Assembly (NCBI RefSeq): GCF_008831285.2
Contig: NC_045139.1
Coordinates: 1,554,204-1,618,203 of the forward strand
DNA: 64,000 nt
Direction of reading: 5' to 3'
DNA from: Nymphaea colorata
Lineage: Eukaryota; Streptophyta; Magnoliopsida; Nymphaeales; Nymphaeaceae
The notes under the pieces were generated by a model. That model saw nothing but the letters and a program-made list of their open reading frames with translations, was not told where the DNA came from and did no database searches. Positions 24,101 through 36,909 of the stretch are shown one piece after another (the first letter of the stretch is position 1; every line of letters begins with the position of its first letter). The position numbers and the translations under genes were made by a program.

Positions 24101-25833
24101 ATAAAAGTTATTAATGTAATGTTTTTTTTCATTTTATCACTTTTTTGTGATGCATCCAATTATTCCATGAACAATCCTTTCAAATACTCAGCAATTTTGT
24201 GATAAAACAAACTTTCTTACGAGATTGTAAGAGTGAACTATTAACTTAATGTTTTTTTTTTCATTTTATCATTTTTGAAAATATAAAATTTGCCGTGTCT
24301 GCATGTCCACAAATTTTGAAAATTGCCATGTTTCCGTACCCGTATTGTACCCGCACGCATGTGACATAGCAAAAAAGTTACCCAAAAAAAAGGTTTGTGA
24401 ACTTTAAGTTACATTAATTCTTTGAACCTGAATGTTAACATGAAAGGCATTATTACACCTCCAAAATGAAAAAAAAAAGCGTAGGGTTAATTTTCTAATC
24501 ATGGTTTCTATATAAAAGCCTTTCAAAATTAAAAAAAAAAAATCTTTATGAGCATTAAGTTGTTTCAAGACTCCAATAAGTAAATCATAAATCATAAAGT
24601 TGTTTATTTTGATACCCGTTCAAGTGTTGAGAGTAATTTAAACGGGTAATGTTAACTATTTCCAAAGAAAACACAAATGATGTAGGTAGCATATGCTTGT
24701 GAACTCTTTCATACTTATGCAATTGATGTCTTTTCACATAAAGCAATCGTTTCCCCTTCCCTGTTTTCTTTTTTTCATATTTTTTTTCAGATTTTTTATA
24801 TTAACAATTAAATTTGTGATGTTTTAACATTACATTATGTATCTAACTTTGAACCTGACTAGTAGGGGTGACATTACATGTTTTTCCAACATTGCTTTTC
24901 AAATCAACCTGCTTGTGTATGATGTAGACTTATTTTTTAAATCAACCTCCTTTCATAGACGCCACAACTCATAACTTAAATGCCATCACAGATCCAGGAA
25001 GGATATGTACATATACACACACATATGTGTGTGCGCACACACACACTAAGCATTAACATTAAGCAAGAAGAATTGAGAACATAAACTCAACTATCATGCT
25101 GATTGTTGTTATATTATTTTAAGTGGCAAACAGGTATTTCGGAATTTGTTTCAATCCGTAAGACATGACTCGTTTATTCTTTATCTCCCTTTTCCAAACA
25201 ACCTTTTGCGGGGGGGTGTTGGGGGGTGGGGGGTTTTATATACATAAGAACGAGCAGAGAATATTATCACTGGTGAAACTATACGCAAACTATGCTTTCA
25301 GTTAACACATGCATATCCCAATAAATTAGCGAGAGGGGACAGAGAAAGTTAGCAAGTTATAAAGTTCCAATTGGTTAAATCTTTGCACATGAGTGTGAGA
25401 GAGAGGGAGAGAGCGAAGCTGAAATCGTGAAAAGTGCCACGAAAAGGGAAGGTAGGAAACAAGCAATCAGCGTCAAGAAATAACTCCCCAAATAACAGCC
25501 CAAAGCAAGCATGGCATTTAGAATAGCAACAGACCAGTATCTGACGGACTTGCATCTGGAGCATCGAGTAGTCGCAGGCCCAAAGCACCGAGCACAAACA
25601 TACGGACCAGCCTTGAAAGGAGATCCCACGATAGGAGAATCAGATGGTGGTGATGGAGGAGGCAAAGACGCTGCTCTTAGTGCCTCTTCAGATGCTAACT
25701 CAGCAAGGATTTTTATCCTCTCCTTCTTCTCCAATGCTTCCTTCCATTTACCAAGCAAGAAGTAGACAACCAGTGGAAGCACAACCAATGCCACCAAGAG
25801 GCCAGGCACATCAGCTTCCCTCGGCCCGAGCAT
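18163..25833 (-). CDS. Ubiquitin carboxyl-terminal hydrolase with MYND finger (UBP15/16-like)
   Basis: Cysteine protease that removes ubiquitin from proteins. Twelve exons, 974 aa: 25535-25833, 22139-22986, 21489-21637, 21294-21382, 20979-21064, 20727-20886, 20446-20569, 20162-20319, 19803-19887, 19499-19711, 18944-19005, 18163-18814. All joins are GT-AG and keep frame. The N-terminus has a membrane segment (about 10-27), then a MYND finger ([21 protein letters not shown], from about residue 80, finished in exon 2). A long Ser/Lys-rich linker follows. The protease domain has the Cys box [18 protein letters not shown] (catalytic Cys463), zinc-ribbon cysteines 588, 591, 636 and 639, and the His box [10 protein letters not shown] (His718) with Asp734 in WYRIDD. 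The C-terminal tail is Ser-rich. The start is the first in-frame ATG after a stop. In Arabidopsis, UBP15 controls organ size and UBP16 acts in salt tolerance; which of these this gene matches is not resolved. Confidence 0.96.
24012..24370. repeat. MITE-like element in intron 1 of the ubiquitin protease gene
   Basis: The ends are inverted repeats: GCTATGACACACGGACACGG at the left, and the right end reads GCTATGTCACATGCGTGCGG on the opposite strand. Subterminal words such as GACACGG and GCCGTGTCTG repeat in both orientations. A-rich sequence flanks both sides, so the target duplication is unclear. Length 359 bp. Confidence 0.7.
25210..25233 (+). other. G-rich tract with G-quadruplex pattern in intron 1
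   Basis: Runs of 7, 6 and 6 G separated by TGTT and T. The first run can be split in two, so four G3 tracts are available. The G-rich strand is the template strand of the ubiquitin protease gene, about 300 bp into its first intron. Formation of a quadruplex is inferred from pattern only. Confidence 0.7.
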
Positions 25834-28800
25834 GTCCCTTCCCACATACTCATGTCCAACCTCTCCCTCCCCACCTTTCTATAAGAAAGGTCCTAGCGAC
25901 TGGAAAAAGATGCCACCATTTTCCCTTAGAAGGCAAAAATAACAACAAGATCAACTCGTCATTCAGGGGCCCAACAAAGTGAAGACAATGGCAGGAAATG
26001 GAACCAAGATGAAAACACGAAACATTAGTGGACCAAACAAAACAGGCAAAATCGATGTGTTTCCGGAAAAGGATACCTTATGTTGAAGCCCACCGTTAAA
26101 ATACTAGCCCAAAGAAAAAACCAAGATCTTTCAAACACAAACGATGTATCCAAGCAGACCAGAAAAACTGCGGTGTGGACGTCACCAGGTTTATGATATT
26201 AGGTAAAAGAAACAGAAAATGCAAAAGGAAATTCAGAAAAATAGAACCCCACATGAAATTTTCCGTGGACAAAAGGTGAAATCCTTACTTTATGGTCCAG
26301 GCACATCATGACAGGTCCTTTGATGGAATGAATATGGATGAACTGATAACCAAAATGAAAGGCAAACTTCAAAAACAGAATATGAAATTGTTTGGTGGAA
26401 AAGAAAAGAGAAAAGAACCAACTTTGCATAAAAAAAAAAGGTTAAAGAAACGAGCAGATGAAAGCACAGAATCGTTTAAAAATGAAGAAACCAAAACTTT
26501 CTGCTGATGGGTAGTATTTTCAACAGCATAGAAAGAAGCAAATCTTTCTTTTGATGGATGGTGTTCATGGTTTCTCAACAGCACAAAAAACAAAAGCCCA
26601 ACAAGCGTTGTAAACCTCCATGCTCAGTCTTGTTAGAGGAGAAAAGGGCAGGATAGAAGCAACGGAAACGCTTTAAGACACCTTCTCCGCAAGAAAGAGG
26701 ACACAAGAAGGACCCCCCATCTGGAACACCAAGCTGCTCGTTGCTGCTCAATCATAAATGGAGTCGACAGAGAGAGAGAGAAAGAAAGAGTAATACCTTG
26801 AATAATAATCAAAGGGAAACCAGAGAACAGGCTTCACCTCATTCATCCTTGAAGACAAGCCGAGCAACTTGCTCACATGCTACCCTTCTCCCTGGTGAAT
26901 CTCTGCTACTCAAAGACATTCATTCCCCCTCCCTCTCTCCTCATGTTTACAAACAGATAAACAATTTAATTACAGAAACACCACTGTTCATCGCTTAGTT
27001 TTTACTGCAAACCCCTAAAAATTTACCCTTGCAGTAACAAAAAAACAACTAGAAAACACCATTTAGGCACAGCAACAACAGCGCAAGAACTAAACCCCAA
27101 AATTATTTTCTCTCACTTTGTTACGGTCCACATGGAAGAAAAGCAGAGCAGAGGACATGAAACCCAAGCCTTTCGTCCTTGAAATTCAGTAAAAATAACC
27201 CAAGTGCCAAGCTTCTCAAAGCATGAAAGCACAAAGATTTATAATCTCTACAAACCCTAACAGTCAAAGTCATAAGAGAGAAGGTACAGAAAGGAGATGA
27301 GGTATGGCTCAGACTCCTGGCCCCTACCACCAAAACCATGTGACTTCTGTCCTTGTTTTAAAATTCCAAAAAGGAGCTTGTCTCTAACCAAAGACACCTT
27401 GTGGCGCAAAACATGCCAAAAACTGATTTTTCTCTCATTTATGACTTTTAAATTAGGTTTAGATTCTTTGTCATCAATCATCTCCTGCTTCTTTCTTTAC
27501 TATGCGTTTCTCCTGCTGCTTCTCTTGTCTTCTAGGTTCATGGACAAAGCTCACATGGGCAGCGCTCCATGGCGGCTACCACTTGTAATTTGAAGGCCTC
27601 TTGAGTCTATAAAGGCTTCAAATCTGGTCATAATATTATATGGTAAATTACCAATGTGTGCAAATTTTTAATGGTAGATGATCACCATCTTAAGCATTAA
27701 TTAAGACTCTTTGTTGAGCCCTCTTTGACAATGGTCGGATGAGACCAAGCAGTTAATGGTGAATTAATTATATGATTAGGTATGGTTATCGACCAAATAT
27801 GATCCAATGCAAGAAAAAATAGGTTGGTTTTTAAAGAACTTTGGTGTAGATCAACTTGGGTTTGAGTTATATGTCATTAATTTTTTGCTTATTTTTTGAC
27901 AAAATGAAATGGGACCAAAGTTCTACATCCTCTTTAGAGCAGCTGTAAAACGCTTTAGATGTACCTTGTTGACAACAGGATCCAACATACATAAAGAGAA
28001 CTTGAATCCTGTAGGACTTTGGGATACGGGTCTGGACTTGGATCTAAAGTGGCAAATCACATCCGAATCCGACATGTAGGACTCATTCCCATTGGATGAT
28101 TCTCTTGGGAAAAAAAAAAAGTCCATTTTTTTATGGTGAAATTTTCAAAGTCCATTGTACTGAATACTTTAATCCCTGTGATTAACGATATAAAACTTTT
28201 TTCCCAGCTTTTGTCTGCTTCATTTTAATAAATCGAAGCCGAACTTAACCCTAGATTATTAACTGACTTTTTTATTCGTTGGTCCTCTTAGTTAGGGCGT
28301 GGCCCTCTCTTACAATTTCAACAGGCAAAATTATATTATATTTTTTTTTCACAAACTTGTACTGTCACGTGGCCTCCTTTGGAAATATGGAAAATCAAAG
28401 CAGGCCCCCTACAAATACTTTCTGATCCCGCCCCTGGTTTTAAGATACTGTCTTTACCGTGTCGCCATTGTTTATGATCGAACTGAACTTTAGATGTTTG
28501 ATATATTGGTTTGCAGTTCAACTCCTTCTGGATGACTTCCAAACTAACTGACCAAATCTAGCTCAGCGGCGGGCTTCGTCTGGTGGATCAAAATTTTTTA
28601 TACTCAAATGGCCTTAATCTGTTCATTTACTTCAAAAGAGAACAAAATAAGTTGTTAGTAGTTTTCTCAATAAAATAAGTTTCAAGTATAATTTATCAAG
28701 GATTCATCGCTTAATCAAAGAAAAGGAGCTAGCTGGATCAATTTACCATGTTTAAATTTCATTGATATATTAAGGCTTGATTATCAGTCGTTTTAGGTTC

Positions 28801-29120
28801 ACAATAAAAGTTGTTTAGTCTTGAGTCAATGGGTAGACGTATTCAATTTCTCCAGGAACTTGGAATTAAACTATGTAATGCGTATATTGGGGGTTATTTT
28901 GCAACAAAATATTTTGAAAGTGTTTCATGAGTCTGTTTGAATTTTTCATGAATTTGTTTTAATCTTTGAGACAGATTCACAATAATATAATGTTTCTGTT
29001 GTCAATTCCCTTGATGGCTGATTTTTCTTGATATGCACCAAGACATACTAGTTTGGTTTCCTAAGTTGTTGTTTTGGTGGGTCTGTTTTGGGATCTTTAT
29101 TCGTGTTCTACTGCTTTTCT

Positions 29121-29220
29121 TTTTTTTTTTTTGCATGCGCCGTAGTAATTTTAACAATAAAGTTCAGAGGATTTTTTTTTTTGCATGTGCCTTAGTAATT
29201 TTAACAATAAAGTTCAGAGG
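29121..29220. repeat. 50-bp tandem duplication
   Basis: Two copies (29121-29170, 29171-29220), each a T-run followed by TTGCATG, then TTTTAACAATAAAGTTCAGA. They differ at a few bases. Confidence 0.9.
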
Positions 29221-29613
29221 ACAACTTAAAAAAGGGCATTAACCTGTGAACATTAATTGGACGAAAAGCCTTGATGCACATGTTAGACTTTTTTATGATT
29301 GAAAAAGTTATAATGTTTCAAGTCCACCGTTTGGTAAAGAGTCAAAGTTTTCACCTAACCCCTTATTTATTTATGGGTTGTCTCGTAGTTAGAACATTAT
29401 AACTAGGTGTATGAATCTATCTCAATTTTTAAGGCAGATTCATGACATTTATAAAGTACTTTATTTACTTAATAATCTCGTAAGGTACATAGTATATTTT
29501 TGGTGTGGTACTACTCATCATCGATAACCACTTATCTTGTCATTTGAAATAGATACAGACCTACCTCAAGTCATTAAGTTGATCTCCATGAAAACAAAAA
29601 AAGTTTTGTTCAT

Positions 29614-29615
<2 letters not shown>

Positions 29616-29645
<30 letters not shown>
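29616..29645. repeat. (TA)n microsatellite
   Basis: About 30 bp of TA repeats, the first of five arrays within 2.1 kb. Confidence 0.9.
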
Positions 29646-30359
29646 GATTGCACATAATTATGTCTCAAATATTTGTTGTAGTGTCTGCCACTGCTAGAAA
29701 GGCGGACATCTGGTAATTCAATTATTCACTTTCTTTTTCAAGTCTGCAACTCGAATCCCTTGTCGAGGCAGTAGGTCCGCTTGCATTTATTTCTTCTTTT
29801 GTCGCTCTCTACATAAAACCTTTGACTGCGTCTGTTATTTGCTCGTTAGGTGAGCTTCTCTCAATGTGGGTTCCATTGAACCCCACACATTCTCGATCCT
29901 GACCCAGTTGGTCTCGGAGCAGATTCTCCACACCAGTGCTATAAATGTATACTTTGAAATATAAGATTATTTACATATAAGTGTCTCTAAAAACATTAAA
30001 ATTTTTAAGTTATTGCTTTTAAATTCTGGCTCTGATGCAAACGCGACCTACCAACATCCTTTTAACTCTTAAGTTCAGCATCAAGCGTTGAGCAAGCGAG
30101 GCAGGTGGGGTCACGTCAGAGAACACTCATGCTCTACCTAAGCAAGAGTTTGTGGCAGCAAAATCAGTGTCGTCTGGTTTCAAAAAGTAAGTTAAGAATG
30201 AAATAGTAATTAATGAAAGGAGGAAGCTTAGGGGAATAGGATTACCTAACCCTAAATAATTGGTTGCACCAATCACAGCTTGTGCAGTTCAAGACCTTCC
30301 TACCAATATAAAAATACTTCTAAGCTTTCATGCGGTAAACCATCCCATCACACACACAC

Positions 30360-30360
<1 letters not shown>

Positions 30361-30445
<85 letters not shown>
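30361..30445. repeat. Compound microsatellite (TA)n(AC)n(AT)n
   Basis: About 50 bp of TA, then ACCC and about nine CA repeats, then about eight AT repeats. A CACACACACA run also precedes it at 30350. Confidence 0.95.
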
Positions 30446-30725
30446 AGACCACTTTGGTCTTGGATAAAAACCGGACCTCCTAAATCTTTGTTAATTCAAC
30501 ATAAAATACTTCTTAATTGAAGTTGTTTTATTCAAAACACTTACTTTTCTACCATTAAAATTTTGATGTCACAAAGAACCGTTCATTTTCTTATTACTAC
30601 AAGAACTTGTTAAATTCAAAAAATGGCTGTCCCAGTGTATGATTCTCATCCAAACATTATTGAAATCATATCTATATAGTTAAATTATACAAAAAAGTAT
30701 TTTAAACACCAACCTTGAGTGGCCT

Positions 30726-30829
<104 letters not shown>

Positions 30830-30975
30830 TTTATCCATTTAGATTTGAATGAAGAAAACTTCCACCTCTCACACTGCCTATACAATGCATCTGATATAGT
30901 GTTTGATCAAGCCTGCTCCATACATTACATTGAACATTGAAATTGGACGGACCTCCTGATAGTCAAAGGACTTTG

Positions 30976-30976
<1 letters not shown>

Positions 30977-31057
<81 letters not shown>
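30977..31057. repeat. Compound microsatellite (CT)n(AT)n
   Basis: CT repeats running into AT repeats in the same orientation as the array 150 bp before. The flanks of the two arrays are not alike. Confidence 0.97.
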
Positions 31058-31061
<4 letters not shown>

Positions 31062-31588
31062 CATGCGCGTGCTCAATACTGCCAAACGTCATCTTGCAAA
31101 TTGTTTAATAGATAATCATGCAAAGATCAAATCCTCGTCAGGTTCTGTATCTTAGCCTGCCACAAACTGAGAGCCTCGGATTTTGGTATCTTAAGTTGAT
31201 TCTATCTATTAAACCCTTGGGGTGAAGCCTGATCATTAATTCTACCATTTGGATCTCAAAGAAAATCGAACCAGTCTATTGTAAGGTTTGAATTTAGTTA
31301 AGCAATCTCAGGTTCAGGGGTCAAAGCCCCTTCGTTCTCTGCAATATAAGATGCCAGTACTGGTCTCTGATAACACTAACCTGCTAATTAAAATAAAAAC
31401 AATAATAATAAAAAACAAGTGACTACTTGAATTAATAAGTCCACCAATTAAATATCATATATCACAGTTCTACACATACATGCATACACAAACATGCAAA
31501 ATCTTTGTAGTTACTAAGACAACCAGTTTCGATCCGAATAGTTTCGAGTTTTATCACTATGCAAAATCGTAGTTACTAAGACATACAC

Positions 31589-31750
<162 letters not shown>

Positions 31751-33038
31751 CTAGTCTTTTTCTTCCCGTTTTGTGCCAATAAATGGTGGGATTGTCATAG
31801 TAAAAATTTGCATAAATTCATCTCGTTGATTCCTTCAACTCATAAACTATGTCTATGCGTAAAAATTAGCTAATCTCATATATGCCTTCTACTAATTAAA
31901 TAAAACATGATGCGATCAATTAGTTGAACAAGAAACAATTTTATATATAATGTTTGCTAAGGTCTTACATTGCTTCTTAGCTAGCTAGCACGCGAGAGAG
32001 AGTTATAATTGACAATCCTAAGCTGTCATAAACATAAGCATGCCAATTACTGTAATTAAAATGATATAAAAAACTTTTTTTTTTTAATTTCTTGAACTTC
32101 CTATTTGTAATATGAGTTGATTGTTGGATGCCAAGAATACACCTAGATACAAAATATGCTTAATTTGACACGCATATTCTTCCACTATATATATCAATTA
32201 AACATTGAAAAACTTATCATTCAAACTCCTTTTAAAATAAAGCTAGGGGTTCGATTTTTCAACACCTACACATCATCTGTCCATTTCACTCAAGCAAATT
32301 TGTGTTCTGATTCGTTTTTTCGACGTTAAAATTGGATCACATTTGACCATCTTGGCAGCCTTTTAGAGGGTTTGAATATTTCATTCTTTTTTCTGGACAA
32401 GGACAATTCATGTACTTCATATGCATTAAATGTCAACTATATTTGTCATTTATTTTTCCAAATACTCCATAGTGCTCCAAACTTTCAACTCAACATTAAG
32501 TATTTTTAGACAATATTTAATGGGAATAGGATGCTTCAGAAGACAAAGATTGGGGAAGAAGACAAACTGTTCAGCTTACCAATCCAACTCCTTTCTATCT
32601 TAAAATAGAGCAGGTAATCTGCAATTTATTTCTACCTATAACAGGCTACCAGACCGTTCCATGCTTGGTACCATGCACAGTATTGGGCAGGAAGAAATGC
32701 CAACTTTAGTACTTTCTTTTTCATTTTTAGAGAAAGCAGACCTGAATTGTCTTGGGAGCTATTCCTTCAGATCTATATCTAGGGTTTCTTGATGTGCTAG
32801 GGTTTTCAATCACCAGCTGGGCCAAGATGAGATTGGATTTGGATTTGATTTTGATGTGGATATGGTATTGAATCCAAACCCAAAACAAACTAAGGAACAC
32901 CAAAAAATAAAAGCATTTAGGATCAGACAGGAAGACACTAGCTACCAAATCTGGTTCATTCTGAGATCGGGCCATATCCAAGTCATTTTAACCTTTACTA
33001 AGACAAATAGCTTATTGAACTTGGATCAGGGTTTCCAT

Positions 33039-33248
33039 AATTGACACCTCTAGGCAGGGGCGAAGCCAGAAACTTCTAGCTAAGGGGTACTGGTTATAAA
33101 AATTTAAACTTTTAAGGGGCACCAATATGTAAATGAGGAAATTTTTTGTGAGGTATCAATATGAACATGATTTTTTTTTTTTTGGATTTGTGTGGGCAAT
33201 CACCCACACAGCGCCCACATCTCCTCCGCCCCTGCCTCTAGGTCAATT
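33039..33248. repeat. Terminal-inverted-repeat element (MITE-like)
   Basis: The left arm AATTGACACCTCTAGGCAGG pairs with the right arm CCTGCCTCTAGGTCAATT as an imperfect inverted repeat of about 20 bp. The interior is AT-rich and includes TGTGTGGGCAATCACCCACA, a near-palindrome. No coding capacity. Confidence 0.65.
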
Positions 33249-36243
33249 GCTTGCTGGTAGGGATGCAAATGGATCAGATCCAGGACAACTAAATATATTG
33301 GAAGGTTGGCTCCCAACCGGACCCATGAGGCCAAAATAATGAAACTGTCCACTGGATCTGACCTGTTCCTGGCCCTACCTGGCAGGCCAATCAAGAAAAA
33401 TCCATCCTTCTAATTCCAAATTAATAGCTTTGAAGACTTCTTGTTCTGATCTCTTATCTTCCTTTCCTTTTGTCCTTACAGGTATAACTGCTGCTATTAC
33501 CGCTACCACCGCCACCGTGCCAACTATAGCCATTGCCGCCGCCATCACCACCACCACCACTTTCATTATGGACATGTAAAAACTTAGCCAATATGGATGC
33601 TGGATCACTACAAATACATGCCATTATGTTAAATGTAGATCATTGTTTTGGTATGTTGGTTAGGGTGTGCTAAGATGTTCTGAGATTCCTGGTTTTTGTG
33701 GGAGTAGTTTTCCACCATATCAAACACGAAACAACATTAGGTGACCGGTCTGTTCCTCTTAGGTAGATTCATTATTACAGGACTAACAAAGGCTCAAACT
33801 ATTGCATGACATGCCGGGAACAAGGTGATCCACATGAGCTTTTGCTTATAGATGATGACATAGGGTGGCTCATGAGGAAAAGGACTTGCAAATGTGGTCG
33901 CTCTCTCGACGCAATCACCCTTTTGTCGGCAAGTCCGCATAGTTACTGGTTACATATATACATACATACACATATACATACATAGATGGGCTGTTGCAAT
34001 CAACCAACTGCTGAATAAATTGGGTCCTGACGTCATGGCCGTAAGCAACAACCAAGTCTTTACCTTCTGCAAGTTAAAACTTTGAATCTGCACCAAAAAG
34101 AAAAACAGAACGCCGACTGAGAACTGACCAAGCACACTTTGAACCTGAAATGTTCTTATTGTCAAAAGCTGCAATTTTCTCTGGAGGTGTTGCTGTACAC
34201 ATGGAAATAATTAATGGAGAGTCCATCTAAAAAGTAAACACTGTTCATAGTTTGAAATAACTCGAGAGATATGTCATGATCCCATGTGTTTTGGTAGCAA
34301 ATAATTAATGCATTGCAATTATGTAATCAAACTACTGGAAACAAGTTGGTTGAGAGAGTATCTTGAAAGAGACATTGTCTGATCTTCCATAAAGTATGTC
34401 TGGATGATGGCATATGTGTTCTTCCTCTTTTAATGCAATTTTCTGGGAAAAGGAAAAATCTATTCATTATTTTTTTTCAATAAAAGGGTTTGGTAGCCCT
34501 ATTCCCCACAGATTTGCACCGGAACCATCAGTAAGATGAGCTCGGCCAATCGACATATGTACCAAACAGACTATAATCAATTATCAGGTCATTCATTGAA
34601 GATGAAAACATTCATTAAGATGTTCCACAAACTGCAACATGCACCGAGTTAAACCTGATCTCAGTCCCTTTTGGCTTGCTTTTTCAAAAATTAGGGTTTT
34701 GAAGTGGCTTCTGAATCTGATAATATGTGCACTAGAATCGAAGCTGGTTACGTATGTCATTCTGATGCCTGAAATTTTCGTATGGTTAATGACAAAAATA
34801 CCTCCAGTTAATGAAAAAAAACTTTTAATAAGGACAAAAAAGAAAATAAAAAAAAGTGAAAAGATTAAAAAGGACATTTTTTTATATATAATTACCAATA
34901 TCCTTCCTTTTCTTTTGGCATATCTAACAGTGCTCGCAAGTCACTCTCCATGAGAATACCCTACACGAAGTCTTAGCACACAAGTTTTATGATTTTATCC
35001 CCTTATTGCTTCCTCCTAAAGAAAACCAACAGCACAGATAGTTGAGATCTTCATGGGTAGAAACCTAAGAAGCAATTCCTGCTCTTTGGTCTCTATACGA
35101 TAGGTTTGTATATCAATGGAAAAACAAAGTTTCAAACCTAATTTTGAAGCCTTTTGTATTAAAAAATTTATCTATCGACATATCTGAAAAAGATCGACTT
35201 ATAGAAACACTTTGATATTTTGCTTGAGAAACACGTAGAATAGTTGGTCTATTAAACAGAAGCTCTTTAAAACTTGTTTACTTTTAGACAGCTATAACGT
35301 TGGATGTTAAATTCTAAGGAATGACGTGACATTAACTTCGCAAGAGGTTCACAAAATGTAACCTTTATCAAGTCAGATCAAACCTAAAGTACGACTTAAA
35401 GTCTACTCCTCTTTTCAGCTTCACAGTTGCTCGGACCTCAAATTCAAGAGATCTTACATTCTTGTGTGTGTCACCAGCGGAACTAATGGTTTCAGGGTAT
35501 ATATATATATATATAATCAAATATATCAAAATATTAACATAAAAATAAATAAACTTTATGAGGTTGGTATGGGCAACTGCCCACACCAGGGACCATGTGG
35601 CGGATGTGTGTACGTGTGTGAGAGATCATATTAGGAGCTAAAATTGGTAACATAATATTCGGGGGCGAAAGTTGGCGGATAGTTGACTTACATAACAAGG
35701 TAAAGGCTGCTACAGAGAATGCCTTGGATTTGGTGAGATATATCATCTGGTGGGGATTGAAGGCGTGAAAGAAAATGCTATACCATTTGCTTCTGTAACA
35801 ATTTCAGTCAGTGTTGTCATTACCATTTCGTATCTCTAGTAAGATTGGAAGCATGAAAGAAAGTGCACTTAAATTTACCATGATAATTTCTTCATATCTT
35901 TAGTGGGGATTCACGGCATGAAAGAAAGTAACAAATTTAACTAGTGTTATTATTATTATTTCATATAGATAGATGATTTTGAAAACAATATATTTTGATT
36001 AATTTTCTTGATTATTTTAAAACACCAAAAATAGGCAGATACAGGCTGTTACGTGTTGGCAAACTTATAGATCAGGACAATACCGATGTTGACAACTTAG
36101 CTTTTGGTCTTTGTATAATTTACTGTTCGTTTGGTAAGCCTTTGGAAAGCTTGCACAAGGGAGGTAGCATTGGAGAAGCTCTTCTTGAGCTAACTTGAGT
36201 CCCAAGGGAAGTGACATAAGGAACACAAATATAAGTGTCCAAA

Positions 36244-36400
36244 CGAATTTTTCAGAGGCTGAATTATACTTTCAAAATTTTCATAAGAGCCAAAATATAA
36301 CTTTTTAATTTTGTTTAATAAAAGTTAAACTAAAACTTTTAAAATTTACATGTAATTTTTTTATTTTTTTAAAATCTGATGGCCTTGCCTCCGCCCTTGA
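36244..36400 (-). repeat. AT-rich dispersed repeat, copy 2
   Basis: Read on the minus strand it begins CAAGGGCGGAGGCAAGG and contains TTACATGTAAATTTTA and GTATAATTCAGCC in the same order as the copy at 15293-15490. Confidence 0.6.
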
Positions 36401-36909
36401 ATTTAGAACGGTTGAGTGCCAAAGGATACAGATGTCATGTTGGTGATTGGATAGATCCACCATCTTCACAAATCTACCAAACAAAGTATTATAGAAGTGA
36501 ACATCTGCAAGTTGGTAAATGATGAATTCGTCAGTGTGAGTTCCTCAAAGATACACGATTGCGTCTCTGTGTGCGCATTGTACTTTCTCTCTTTTTGTTT
36601 GTATTTGGTAAGGTAAAAGGAGAATATTTTCTCATAAATGCAGTTAATGAGTTGGCAATAGTAAAAAAACATTTTTGTATTTTCATGTTGATTAATTTCA
36701 TAAACCAAGTTTCATCCAATTGCATCCATTGCTTTTCACAATGAAAGCACTTCAGGAATCCCCAAATTTAGCATGAAGCAATATATATAAGGGCAACGTA
36801 TATAGAAGGCACACCTCAGAAACAACTTTTTACACCAATATGCAGCAAAGACTTAGAACAAGAAGACCAAATACATGCACAAAAGGAAAATCATCCACAC
36901 CTCATGCAT

